From assembly GCF_000003815.2 (NCBI RefSeq), contig NC_049983.1, forward strand, positions 6,061,276 to 6,089,085: DNA of 27,810 nt, read 5' to 3'. This DNA comes from Branchiostoma floridae (lineage: Eukaryota; Chordata; Leptocardii; Amphioxiformes; Branchiostomatidae). Positions within the stretch are counted from its first letter, which is position 1. Every line of letters begins with the position of its first letter. A program made the translations under genes and the position numbers. Below are positions 10,350 to 20,490 of this stretch, piece after piece. Under the pieces are notes generated by a model. It was not told where the DNA came from, did no database searches, and saw nothing but the letters and a program-made list of their open reading frames with translations.

Positions 10350-11871
10350 CTGTCAACGTAAAAGCTCAACAAACATACCAAAGTGACTCTAACGTCTTAT
10401 GGTAGTCTGCTCTAGAACAGCAAAGGTGTATCTGTCTGAGTTTGATCCTGAACAAGAGACAGCACACACTGAAATGCAGCAACCGTCCCAGACTTACAGT
10501 CACTGAGAGTCTGACTGCCAGCAACAATCTTCCAAGATGTTGATTTTGGCAGGTTTCTTCTGAACATCCTGGGTTCTTTCCATTACGGTTGATAAGAAAA
10601 TACCTTACGTTATCGGGGCAATTTCTGACAAGCCTGCTACTATTTCATGTGTTATTACATGTACCAAGACGTTATCACTAACACCTTGACTCATACATAG
10701 TATAACATTACTTGTTACTTTGATAGTAGTAGTAGGCTAGACTAAACAACAAACAGATCTAATATGTAGTGTACACAGGAAACACATGGGGACAACTCAT
10801 CGCCAATTTCAAGTGTTTGCATCCTATGATGTTGATCGTAACGTCAACAAACAGGTTTCTCTTTCCTTTCCGTGAAAGTCATTTCCTACGACCTAGGAAG
10901 GGTGCAAACAATAACAGGAAGCTGTCTACATCGGTGAACTCTAGTGAACTATTGTTAGTTATTTCTTCACTCCAGTGGTATATTACATAAACATTTCCTG
11001 CACAAGGTTTCTGAGAAAGGTGGACGTTAGATAACTGTACATACAGTGTACTCTCCAAGCAGAGGTCAGGCTTTGAGGCTTGTTTTTGATGTCATTTTAG
11101 ACAGCCTAAAATGAGATGAACTATGAAGCATGCAATACAAGCACTTCAATCTATTATTATTTATAATATCAATACCTACCAACATACAAAATCTCAAAAT
11201 AATCCATCCACTATGATCCAGGCTTTTTCTACTGTATGTTGTCAATTAGCATACAAGTTTGTGTATTTTGTATTCAATTTGTAGATCATTTTTGTATTAT
11301 AGTCTCCATTGTCCTTTTAGTTCCTTTGCATAGTGCCGTAGTCTGCATAAACTGACTGACACTGACAGTGAATGAAAAAAACCCTCCAATATCCTATATT
11401 CTACCAAACTGATGAAATCATTTTTGGAAGCCTAACCTTTACTCGGAGAGTAAGAGAAATGCCGTAACTTGAGGCATCCCATGATTAAAGCAATTTCTTA
11501 TGACCAGTCTTGTAAGGAATTCTAACAGCTGTAATGAGACAGTGTAAGGCTTTATGTACAATCTTCTATGCCAAGTTCGCATGACCCTCTGAAATACCAG
11601 CCCACTCGCGAGATTTGGGCCCTCATTATCTGTGTAAACATTTTCCTAAATCCTGACCACATGATGCCCTTGGCACTACTCTACATTACATCTTCATCAT
11701 ACCCAGCTGTATGACTGCTCCTGGCATCACTGGGACTCCATATTTCTTGCTTTACTGGGGAGACGAGGCCATTAGAATTTCAGCCACTAATACATGCGTT
11801 CCAATGGGAGAGTTGAGGAAACAAATATGCAATTATCTCAAGAATAAAAAGTTCAAGCCATACAAACTTAC
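10350..11871 (-). other. Inferred intron 2
   Basis: This lies between the donor at 11871 and the acceptor at 10350 of the minus-strand gene model. It has no defined element boundaries. At about 11051 there is a CTCCAAGCAGAGGT word of the inverted-repeat family seen at 12505 and 17120, and near 11096 a small hairpin (CATTTTAG...CTAAAATG). Confidence 0.4.
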
Positions 11872-11985
11872 CTTCAAATGATAGCCTAATATGTCCAGTC
11901 TCGGCAAATTCCTTGGCAAGAATTTCTATACGGCTAATCTTTTGATACACCCCCCTGATTAGAGCCCTTGGATTGGCCCATTTGG
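11872..11985 (-). CDS. Exon 2 (internal, 114 bp) of unidentified minus-strand gene
   Basis: On the minus strand the acceptor is GCTGTTTTCAG| and the donor TTTGAAG|GTAAGTTTG, both near-ideal. The exon is symmetric, phase 1 to phase 1. It completes an Ala codon with the G left by the exon at 15152-15263 and encodes 37 further residues starting KWANPRALIRGVYQK and ending TGHIRLSFE. The mix of charged and hydrophobic residues, with a likely amphipathic helix around ISRIEILAKEFAE, looks like real soluble protein. I do not recognise the family. The frame stays open for a few codons into both introns, so splice sites and phase, not ORF length, define the exon. Further symmetric exons could lie between this one and exon 1. 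Confidence 0.7.
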
Positions 11986-12255
11986 CTGAAAACAGCATTC
12001 TGGCGACGATACCACTATTTCAGGGGGGTGCGGAAACCCCCTCGATGGAGAAAGGTCATTTTTTACAACTAATTCTACCAGTGTAGGGTCTTTCCTACTG
12101 CAGCCACTCCCAAAATGCCCAGATTTCACATAAAATCCCACCAAGAAAGGCTTTTCAATGGTTTAAAGCCTTGTTTTTATTTGAGATCTCTCACCGTGGG
12201 CTCTAGGCGCCTGCGCTAATGCTTACGTCACCCCTTCTGCTTCAGCCCTGTGGCT

Positions 12256-12464
12256 AATTTGAGGGTCTGCATGCTCTTTTCCGTAAGGCCTTTTTAATTT
12301 CCCGTTATTCGTAGGGAAGCTATTTCCTTTTACGTAATTTGTAGTGGGATGCAGCGAAAAGCGTGGGTAGCCTTTGTGAATTGAACGTAAAGCGTAGTGA
12401 GCCATCCCGAATTTAGCGTAGCGTAAATCGTTGTCAGGACCCCATATGCAGACCCTCTAATTTA
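12256..12464. mobile_element. About 209-bp MITE-like element with inverted ends
   Basis: The left end AATTTGAGGGTCTGCAT (12256-12272) is inverted at the right end ATGCAGACCCTCTAATTTA (12446-12464), with a near-perfect core GAGGGTCTGCAT. The interior carries repeated TAGCGTA/ACGTAA words. No transposase is present. Target duplication is unclear; at most a TA-type site could be present. Confidence 0.65.
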
Positions 12465-12504
12465 TATGAATGAAAGCTGTGTGTGAGGGAAGCTTGGAGC
12501 TGGA

Positions 12505-12657
12505 TAGTCTCCAAGCAGACGTAGGATCTAGCTCACTCTCGGTCTCCTAGGAGAAGGTACAGAACATGTAGCAAATGCTGCATAAACATGCATATAATTA
12601 TAAAAGACACTCAGTCATGAGGCTGAGCTACATCCTACATCTGCTTGGAACTTTATA
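12505..12657. mobile_element. MITE-like hairpin element, CTCCAAGCAGA family
   Basis: Left arm TCTCCAAGCAGACGTAGGAT (12508-12527) and right arm ATCCTACATCTGCTTGGAAC (about 12632-12651) are inverted copies, and the pairing continues inward through AGCTC/GAGCT. ATAGTCT occurs directly on both sides (about 12504-12510 and 12655-12661), which may be a target duplication overlapping the arm. The same terminal sequence bounds the element at 17120-17282, so this is a family. Confidence 0.65.
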
Positions 12658-13739
12658 GTCTATGAGTGGGTGTGTACGTGTACTGTGTTTACAAATGCAA
12701 CTTAAAACCTGTGTTATGTTCGTATCCTACTACTACCATCAAACTGTTAGGAACAAACTGTTACAATAGTGTTGTGTACATGATCTACATATTGTACACA
12801 ACATTTTGAATCCGAGACCTTTCAACAGTCAAAGACATACAGTAACGTTACATGTACATGCATCTCAGCATTTTGACTACTGTTTTAGAAAGCAAGGCTT
12901 CCTGTGATAAGGAAGATGTTGGAATCTCAGTACTTAGGAAAAAGGAAATGTCATTTAATGATATCTTGTTCAATCAAAGATACAGGAAATTATAACGGTA
13001 GACTAGATAAAATCAAGTATTAGATTTAGAAGAACCCTGACCTAAACTGAAAAGAAGGTCTAAATGGGGGGTTCCGACAATGCTTTACGCTGAATTCAGA
13101 AGAACCCCCTAGGTATTACGCTAAAATCTAGGAAGGCAATCAATGAATCATGCGGCCATCTTTCTACAAATTACATGGATAAGAATTAAGATGGCCTAGG
13201 ATTTGCGGCAAATGAAAATTGCCTGCCTATGCCTTATGGAAAAAGGGGCATGCAGTCCCTCACCAATATAACATTACACTGCCTGAAAAAGATAACATTA
13301 ACGGGGGGGATCCAATGTCCGGTTACTGTTCTAAGTGAATGCGCATGGCTTTTGTGATCGTACATTTTACTGAGAACCCATCAAAAACAAGTCAAGATCT
13401 TGTTAACAACCATATAACTGTGATTGAAGCTGTGCAGACATACATTTCATTTAACGGCAGCAACTACCGAACTGTAGTTTGATAGCGCGGGAAACTATTG
13501 GCAGGATTTTACTTGCGTTTCAGTGGAATGTTCTAACACAAAAAGGGGGTCCAAACTCCGATAAGTTAACAACCAAGCCATCTCTGTATATTTCTAAGCG
13601 TCCTATGCAAGCAAAATAACACTAAACTTGTGCAATACTATTTTTTGTCACAAATATATGCAATATTATGGATTACGCTGCATATTTAAATACGTTTAGT
13701 TACAAGGTTTACCTCTCACGGCGAAACCAACCTGTCGCC

Positions 13740-14060
13740 AAAAATGAAAATGGCGGCACATTTGTTTACATCTGCCTGTGATTACACTTTTTCACTTTCG
13801 GCTTCTTAATTTCCCGCTTCAACCTCGTTTTTAACAGCAGAAATGACTACAGGATTTCTTTAGTCGGTAGGGATCGATTTTCTTGAATGATCGGTACTCT
13901 ACTGACGAGTTGACTAACTCCATCGTGTTGAGCATCGCTCGGCTTCCTTCATAGGTGATTGGCAAAGATGGCGGGGGTGACAGGGCCGTGAACATGCGGC
14001 ATAATTTAGCTCCGATTATCCAACTATAAAAGCAAAGACACGGCATAGCTGTGCTTCTTT
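13740..14060 (+). promoter_or_regulatory. Possible promoter: TATA box and two ATGGCGG (YY1-like) motifs
   Basis: TATAAAAG lies at 14025-14032 on the plus strand, with a pyrimidine-rich TGCTTCTTTC start-like sequence about 30 bp downstream. AAAATGGCGGC (about 13748) and AAGATGGCGG (about 13965) match the core that YY1 recognises in many animal promoters. These signals are individually common and no expression data exist. The TATA word could equally be the complement of an acceptor tract on the other strand. Confidence 0.3.
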
Positions 14061-14122
14061 CGGAAGTCTTATAGATATCCTTCTCATCTGCGGTGGTATC
14101 TTTTCACATTTCGTATTTGACG

Positions 14123-14158
14123 ATGAATAATTCAAGAGTTTCCCGGGCCATGTTCTCG
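14123..14158 (+). CDS. Tentative plus-strand first coding exon
   Basis: An ATG at 14123, about 65-70 bp downstream of the expected start for the TATA box at 14025, opens a frame of 12 codons (MNNSRVSRAMFS). It runs to an excellent donor, TCG|GTAAGTTCG at 14159, phase 0. Without splicing the frame stays open to 14290. No matching downstream exon was found: the acceptor-like site at 16455 would read into a stop in this phase. If real, the gene would overlap the minus-strand gene head-to-head, with that gene's exon 1 inside its first intron. Confidence is low because only one exon supports it. Confidence 0.22.
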
Positions 14159-15151
14159 GTAAGTTCGATCGTCAGCATGCACGGAAGGCGTCAAACATGT
14201 GTACTTTTTTCAATCGTTATCTGTTGGGGATTACCAACTTGGACACATACTCTGACTTTTCAGATATTTACAACAAGGTTTAGTCCATAACAAGTTGTAC
14301 TTATCATGTGCAGACACTTATGCATATCTCTGCAAAAATGATTTTAAAATCCTACCGGAGTTTGGACCCCTACCGGACTTTGGACCCCTCCCGTTATATT
14401 TTACCAGAAAATACACAGAATAAATTTTACTATTTTTACTATTTTAGTACATTGCAAATCCATCTTGCAAACATATTGTTCAGATATGGTACATTGACCC
14501 CATAGTTATAAACATATGGGTACCACAGGGGGAGGGGACATTAGGGGAAAGGGGTCTACTATGGGTCCCATTGTTCGTGTATAGCGTTACTGATGAACTT
14601 GACACTATCCTTGACCCTTTACCTAGGCCCAAGGCTAAGGATGTTAGCTTAATTCTCCTGCGATCTATATTGAACAAGGACTTTCTGTTTCTAAACCATC
14701 CCACCTAATTTTTGTATTGGGGAAAACCCTGGACATATTTCCGCCATTCAATAAAACATCCATAAAGAAGATTGAACGTATGAAAATATATCGATCGCAA
14801 AAAAAAAACCTTCCCCCTCCATCCCTGTTGTTCGTATTTTCAGACAACAGTCTGGCGTTACAAGCCAACAATACATTCAGTATCATCATGTATATCTGAT
14901 CCACCATGTGTTACATGTAGCTGGTCGGCTTTAGATAAACAGTGATTTAATTGAAGGGACACGTTTGAACAGACGGGTTTGCAAACAAAGCCGCTAGCCA
15001 TGAGAAAACAGACTCGCGCGCTGAAAGAGAGCGTTCAGAAAATTATGCACAACACAACACACTGGTGATCATTCAAACCTCACGGCACGTACTATTCATT
15101 TACAAGCGATCAGAACGCAGGAGATGATGTAGAGAATGGTTGTAGTCTTAC

Positions 15152-15263
15152 CTGGAGTGTTTGAAGGAGGAAAACATTGCAGGGTGGTCCGTTGTTGTGG
15201 TGTGAAAACATCATATGTAGAGCTGCTACACAAGCCAGCACCCTGCCGAGCCCGGTGTGACAT
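15152..15263 (-). CDS. First coding exon of unidentified minus-strand gene
   Basis: On the minus strand an ATG at 15263-15261 opens 37 codons (starting MSHRARQGAGLCSSSTYDVF, ending FPPSNTP) plus one base, then a consensus donor CTCCAG|GTAAGAC. A stop lies in frame upstream with no other ATG between, so this is the first in-frame start. The translation is Ser/Thr/Pro/Gln-rich, with no signal peptide or membrane segment, as in a disordered N-terminus. The residual G joins CC at the start of the exon at 11985 to give Ala, so the two exons are phase-compatible. I do not recognise the family. Joined with the next two exons it gives about 88 residues; the rest of the protein is not seen. Confidence 0.65.
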
Positions 15264-15280
15264 CACCGGCTCACGTTCAT
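15263..15280 (-). promoter_or_regulatory. Upstream ORF overlapping the main start codon (TGATG)
   Basis: In the inferred 5' leader of the minus-strand gene, an ATG at 15280-15278 opens a five-codon reading frame (MNVSR). Its TGA shares one base with the ATG of the main frame. Such overlap is a known arrangement for reinitiation-dependent control of translation. It matters only if transcription starts upstream of 15280, which cannot be seen directly. Sequence just upstream is moderately GC-rich, then turns AT-rich beyond 15310, with no TATA box at the right distance. Confidence 0.35.
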
Positions 15281-15309
15281 CCGGGCGCTAGGATGTCGAT
15301 TGGCGGGGG

Positions 15310-16739
15310 ATTTTAACTTCATTAAATATTTTCTACTTCGTATAATCAAAACAAAGAAAGCCAAAATTATTATATTTCGTAATATTAGGCACTAGTTAGT
15401 TAGAAAAATAATTTTACTGTAAAGATTTACTTTGATTTTAGTATATCTGGCGTAAATATATATTCAAATATGACTTACAGCCCCTATGTGGTGGGAGAAG
15501 ATAGACTCGTCCCACCCACCTGGAGCGACAGGGAATCCACTTCCGGTTGTCATCAAGGGAAACAAACTGCCCACCGCCAATGAATGGAACAAAAGAAGAA
15601 ATTCCTGATACACATGCCAAAGTATTGAGAAAATTCAATTCCCAATACAGGTCTAACTCGGGGGCGTAAGAAAATTACTCATTATTTCGGGCACTTCCTC
15701 GTTTGTCGTATTCGTTTCCCTAGGCAGCAACACCTGTGTACCTGAGGCCAGGGAAAGTGCAACGTACGTAAATTCTCATGATTCTTTCAGGTTACTCTGA
15801 AATTATGTTATTTTAAACCGATGTGTTTTTGTTTTGTACACCTAGATATTTCATCTGAAGAATTCATACTTCTATTAAATCTACTATCATTACTATACTC
15901 TACAACCGTTCTTTTCAGTTTTTGCAATGCCCCGGTCTTGACTTGTAACTTAACGTTATGAGAGCTGACGTTATATGGCATCCAAAAACGGAAATTCATG
16001 ACTAATAATCTTAGATATCATTCATGATATTGCAGCTACAGCAAGTATATGTTGGGAAACCCGTTTTCTGTCCGCTCTGTTTTTGACATACAATTCTTGT
16101 ATTTAGGGTTAGAACATGTTAGAAAAACTGTGCAACCAGAAACAACGACAACATGTTTTTTCCATCCAATTTCTAATTGGAAATATATAAAGCTACAGCC
16201 AATTTAAAGATATCCTGCTTTCATTGAGGAAAACCAACTGTGTACATGTCTCAGTGTGACTGTGTTTTCCGACTGTGGTTTTCTTAAACCCTGTCAGAGG
16301 GCGCTTGATTCTGAGGAAAGTTTACTATCACCGATATATCTTCAATCGATTAGCCATGCATTTGACGTTCTGCACTTCTCCGTTCCCTTGAGGAAAAAAA
16401 AGAGAGACTACCAGCGCTACTGCATCTGGTGCTTCTTCTTTTTAGGGATGAGGTGAACAACATCGACGAGCCGATGAATCTGTCACACTGTTTAATTATA
16501 GTCTTTCTTAGCTTTGCAGCTTGTTGTCGATTTTTCTAGCTCCAGACGTGTCTAACTAATGTGAGAAGGCTTATTGTCATGCATGAAACGCCTCTATGTT
16601 TATCGCTCTTTTCTTTGGCACGAACTTGACCTACTGTTACACGAGTTTCAGTTACGCAACGTTTGTGTACGTAGGCCCCTTATTTTCCCGGCACGGTGTT
16701 TTTCGAGTGTCGCTGCCAACTTTACACTCAGTACAAATG
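15310..16739. other. Non-coding stretch
   Basis: No gene is supported. At 16432-16455 a pyrimidine tract ends in TTTTTAG on the plus strand, and shortly after it an ATG (16474) opens a 21-codon hydrophobic frame. There is no donor or continuation, so it is not called. Other ORFs lack splice signals. Confidence 0.35.
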
Positions 16740-16745
16740 TGTTAA

Positions 16746-16865
16746 TCTCCAAGCCGACGTGCTTGCCATACGGCTGGAAGACATAAAGAAAACAGCACAA
16801 AACAGAAAGCCCGATAAAAACGCATAAAACACGTTAAAAAAACAGCTAGCCGGAGCCGAAGAGTA
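16746..16865 (-). repeat. Left arm of a large imperfect inverted repeat
   Basis: Bases 16781-16862 (GACATAAAGAAAACAGCAC through CCCGATAAAAACGC to GAGCCGAAG) are an inverted, roughly 80% identical copy of about 17303-17387. Immediately left is CTCCAAGCCGACGTGC (16747-16762), a diverged form of the CTCCAAGCAGA terminal word seen at 12505 and 17120. Module order differs between the arms, so this is probably two insertions of related elements in opposite orientation rather than one hairpin. Confidence 0.6.
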
Positions 16866-17119
16866 TTTCTTTCCAGTGAATACGTTCAACACACCGATCC
16901 CAATGCAAAGCCCCGCCCACGTGCACCTCAGTCAAAACGTAAAAATGCAAATAGAATAGATGTACAGGTATATGATGGACATGCAGCCATTTCCCAATTG
17001 GTCGAACCGCTAATTGTTATGCTATCATTGGTTGAATGTCTAATTGTGTCAGGATAGTTTTATTGCTCACATGTTGACACTTCTGATTGAACACCATGAT
17101 GTTGAGCTGGAAAGACGTT

Positions 17120-17282
17120 ATCTCCAAGCAAATCCTACAATGCATAAAATAGTACCAAACTGGCCAAGGAGAGTATTCAGCCAAGAGGTGTCCGGTAGCC
17201 AAACACACTCATAGGCCGGCTTCACTCCTCTGCCAGCTTTTGATACTATCTTATGCTACCGTAGGATCTGCTTGGAGATTAG
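17120..17282. mobile_element. MITE-like element, CTCCAAGCAGATCCTAC family
   Basis: Left end ATCTCCAAGCAAATCCTAC (about 17120-17138) is inverted at the right end GTAGGATCTGCTTGGAGAT (about 17262-17280), with one mismatch. The interior of about 125 bp is non-coding. The ends match those of the element at 12505-12657. No clear target duplication is seen. It abuts the right arm of the inverted repeat at 17283-17400. Confidence 0.7.
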
Positions 17283-17400
17283 GGAAGACGTGCTCCTCAA
17301 GCAGAGGTTCGGCTTTGGTTGTTTTTTTTACGTGTTTTTTGGCGTTTTTATCGGGTTTTCTATTTTGTGCAGTTTTCTTGATGTCTCCCTGCCAAATGAC
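17283..17400 (+). repeat. Right arm of the large imperfect inverted repeat
   Basis: This segment, with GGCGTTTTTATCGGGTTTTC at its centre, is the inverted partner of 16781-16862. It begins just after the 17120-17282 element and contains the related word CTCAAGCAGAGGTTCGG. T-runs on this arm mirror A-runs on the other. Confidence 0.6.
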
Positions 17401-18266
17401 ACGCCAAACCTCTAAACCCAGCTAGTCTGCTTTGTGCGAGTGCCCCCGTGAGGACTTAAGCTTGTTTGCGCTATATTCCAAGCAGTTGTGTACTTACAGT
17501 ATGGCAATATTTATGTACATACAATAATACACAAAGGTATGTAAACGTATCTTACAATATTCCTTGAAGAGTACTAGTACGATATTTTTCTTACTTTGGA
17601 CTAGCATATCAAAGTCCTAGAGTGACTTTGTTCTTAGGACTTCTATTAGCAAACACATTTCCAATTTAGCAACACACACAAAAAGTAAGTAAGCGGTAAG
17701 TACAAAAAGAACACACAATAGCAACCACTTCATCTTGAGATTGTTTACTTCATCACAATAAAAATGTCTGGAAATGGTTTGGTATCTAGTCTGAAGTAAC
17801 TGCAGCACATCCGAGTGTGAGGAAAGACTACATCATACATTCTTCCTGTTGAAATAAAGGTTTTTATGTACACTTCCATTGCGCTGAACTGTTACACTTA
17901 AAAACATGCCATATGCTAATTTTGTTACTTTGTAGACCACAAAACAAAAGTCTTTCAAACCTATATCATTCTGATATGGTAACAAATAATCCTAAGTGTT
18001 GCCACCATCTTGGTAAATGTTTTTTTCTACATTGTTTTTCCGATGTTTTGTAATAATGAAGCATGTTGTTGCTATTTTTGAGGCACCAGCATTTCAACTA
18101 TCCTATTCTTACTTGCCATATATGCATAGGGCCGAATAGTAACAGGGGACTTTGGCCAAGTTCGGAATAAAAGTCTAGTAGGAGTTAATTGGCCTAGGAG
18201 TGAACTGGCCGACCGGCAATAGCTGGATAGCCTGCAAGAGACTGACATTCCATAGTATGGCACGAT
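17401..18266. other. Non-coding stretch
   Basis: No gene is supported. Bases about 18128-18215 repeat the words TTGGCC, GGCCGA and AACTGGCC in both orientations, which suggests a fragment of another dispersed repeat. Confidence 0.35.
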
Positions 18267-18573
18267 CTAGACACTGTTTTTCCCGATATCGGCGAGCCGA
18301 AAACCTCTCGCCGACAGCTTTTTTTCAGCGTCTGGATGGAACTGCAATATCGCCATAAAGATATATTGTCAGAATTTCTCCCGAAAGGTCCGGAGCATTC
18401 GCCCGATAGCTTAGCAGGGGTCCCCGATAGCTTGGCAGGGGTCCCCGACAGCTTCCGCGCGCGGGCTCATTAGCATACAACACGGGCTCATTAGGCTATA
18501 TAGCTGTGTCCCGCAGCCAACGTTCCAGATCCCTCCCGACACATCCACAGATATCGGCAAAAACTGTGTATAG
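18267..18573. mobile_element. 307-bp TIR element with internal 21-bp tandem repeat
   Basis: Left end CTAGACACTGTTTTTCCCGA (from 18267), continuing TATCGG, is inverted at the right end from CGATATCTG-type sequence to CTATACACAGTTTTTGCCGA when read from 18573 inward. About 22 of 26 positions match. The interior has a 21-bp tandem repeat, CCCGATAGCTTAGCAGGGGTC, in about 2.5 copies at 18402-18455 (not quoted in full here beyond its start CCCGATAGCTTAGCAGGGGT). No coding capacity and no clear target duplication are seen. Confidence 0.7.
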
Positions 18574-19135
18574 ACTGGGCCATTTTTGTCCCTATTTCAA
18601 GTATTTGGCCAAATTCTTCTCTTTTTCATCCAGCTGACACGTCCGCTTGGAGACGAAATAGAAGAATATGACATTATGTACTAATCACATATTCAGCTGT
18701 TTTCAGGCCATATTATTGGGCTGAAAACGATTGTTGTCACAGTAAATATTATTTGATTGACTTTGACTTTATTTCGATCCACGATTAGCTTAACATTTCT
18801 GTTAGCTATTCTTTCGATGGCACAGACTTGATATGTCTAATGACTTGGGCCTTGCAATATATCGTAAAATTTGAAATACATCTTACAAGTCCAAAAGGCC
18901 TAGGATCACTGCAGAAAAGGAATATTGATATGTTGGAAACAAAACTACAACCTGCAAAGAAATTGCCACCCACGAATCAATTCATCGTGTAATGATGCAT
19001 TTTCGTCTCGCGGCATTCCAAAACATCTCTATTGAAACATACCTCTGCTTGCTTTCATCCGTTTCAAAGCTAACATACACATGTTACAAGTATAAAATTC
19101 CCATCATTAACCATTAAACGGTTTTGCAATTTTCG
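18574..19135. other. Non-coding stretch
   Basis: I see no exon, RNA gene or bounded repeat here. Confidence 0.35.
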
Positions 19136-19139
19136 CGTA

Positions 19140-20025
19140 TATATTATGCAAATCAGTTCCACGTTAGCATATTTGCAATTGGTATCTGCTTATGTTCAAT
19201 CTATCATAATTTACATCTGTTACATTTATTGAAGTCCAGTTATTGAAAACAATGGAATTATACAATTTCCACGTCAATTATGCAAATTAAGTCCTCATTG
19301 GCATAACATATATATCATTATGAACATCTTTGCCTAAGCTACCCGCATGCCTAAAATGATGTCAATCCGTCATTCCTTTCTGAAGTTGTCCTCTTTGGAA
19401 TGTCTTGACAAAAATGCCCCTGCAGTTCCAAATATCAATGTTAGGGGGCCACTTTGTCATGACGCTGAAAGCTATCTACCACTAAAAATGCCAAGACCAT
19501 ATCCTATCCGGGACAAGACATACATTGAAAAAACTGCTATGATAGATAATTCTCATTGATAATGCAAATGTACTCCTATTTTGCATAATTAGTATTTTAT
19601 TTTGTACAACATTGTCTAAGGTGCCTACATACCAAAAATCATGAAAATTCGTTGTTCCCTTCTTGAGTTATCCACTTAAGTTTTTGACAAAAATGCCCCA
19701 TGCTATCCCAAAACTAGTCGCTAGGGGGCCCAACCTTATGTCATTTATTCCTGAGCACAAGAGCTATCTAATAATCAAAATTCATGACCACAGCTTTTTC
19801 AGAGCACGAGATAGCAAAACCGGAAGTTACGCTGCGGTACCAAGGGAAACCGCTAGGGGGCCCAAAATCTAATCATTTCCAGCTTTCACCCCACCCCACC
19901 AACACACCAAGTATGAAACCAATCCATTTAGCCAGCTGTTCTTGAGTTATCTTGTACACAGACCGACAGACAGACAGACAAACGCTAGTGAAAATATAAC
20001 CTCTATGACATTTCATGGAGGTAAA
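19140..20025. repeat. Degenerate interspersed repeat with GCTAGGGGGCCC modules and terminal hairpin
   Basis: Paired octamers of the ATGCAAAT / TTTGCATAA type occur near 19145, 19278 and 19560. Modules of the form AAAATGCCCC...CCAAA...AGGGGGCC occur near 19411, 19689 and 19830. The segment ends in a CAGACAGACAGACAAACG tract (19965-19983) and a hairpin ACCTCTATG-ACATTT-CATGGAGGT near 19999-20022. Tails of CAGACAGA followed by an ACCTCC...GGAGGT hairpin are widespread at the ends of dispersed repeats in marine invertebrates; I cannot name the family. Short ORFs here are not genes. Confidence 0.55.
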
Positions 20026-20425
20026 AAGTGGTTCTTTTTTATAGATGAATTTCGTTGAGAGCTCGGCCGCGGCGAGGTCGCCAACGCACGTACCGCACCT
20101 TCAATGAGATATCGTTAAACCGCTTAAGCTTACAACGCTTAGTGTGATTCTTGTCTTATAATATATATATAGCCAAGCTTTTTTTTATCCCCAAACAATG
20201 TATGAATTCTACTTAATTGCACGACATCGCAGGGATGTGTAACAATGGCGGAAATGGGCTATCAACCTATTCCGTTTGCACAGTGAAGTAGGTTGATTTT
20301 GTTAACCTTTTTGAGGCCATTCGCAATGCTTATCGTGTTGTCCATCGCCTGCATGATCACAAACTTTGCAGCTAATTCGTATACTTTTCGCGACCTCTGT
20401 TTCTCGATATGTATTTGGAAACTAA

Positions 20426-20428
<3 letters not shown>
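20026..20428. other. Non-coding stretch
   Basis: Contains a short (TA)n run near 20160. No gene or bounded element is seen. Confidence 0.35.

Positions 20429-20490
<62 letters not shown>

Larger units (their letters stand above)
13303..14390. repeat. Interval bounded by nested inverted repeats (CCAAACTCCG motif)
   Basis: GGGTCCAAACTCCG near 13547-13560 is the exact inverse of CGGAGTTTGGACCC near 14356-14369. A weaker pair joins 13303-13322 (ATCCAATGTCCGG) with 14371-14390 (CCGGACTTTGGACC). At 14351-14386 the motif is an 18-bp tandem duplication (CCTACCGGAGTTTGGACC, then one with ACTTTGG). This could be a transposon of about 0.8-1.1 kb or two relics of one family in opposite orientation. No target duplication is evident. 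Confidence 0.4.
11986..15151 (-). other. Inferred intron 1, with several inserted repeats
   Basis: This is the interval between the first two recognised exons of the minus-strand gene. It contains the MITE-like elements at 12256 and 12505, an inverted-repeat interval at about 13303-14390, two ATGGCGG motifs and a possible plus-strand first exon at 14123. Nothing in it reads as a clear additional minus-strand exon. An open minus frame at 13831-14046 follows a good acceptor-like tract (TTGCTTTTATAG) but its phase does not fit exon 1. Confidence 0.4.

Noticed and set aside
13831-14046. Minus-strand 71-codon frame preceded by an acceptor-like TTGCTTTTATAG
   Set aside because: The phase needed to join exon 1 of the minus-strand gene gives an immediate stop, and the same bases form a TATA box on the other strand.
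16474-16539. A 21-codon hydrophobic frame resembling a signal peptide after a pyrimidine tract and AG
   Set aside because: No donor or downstream exon; short hydrophobic frames are frequent by chance in T-rich DNA.
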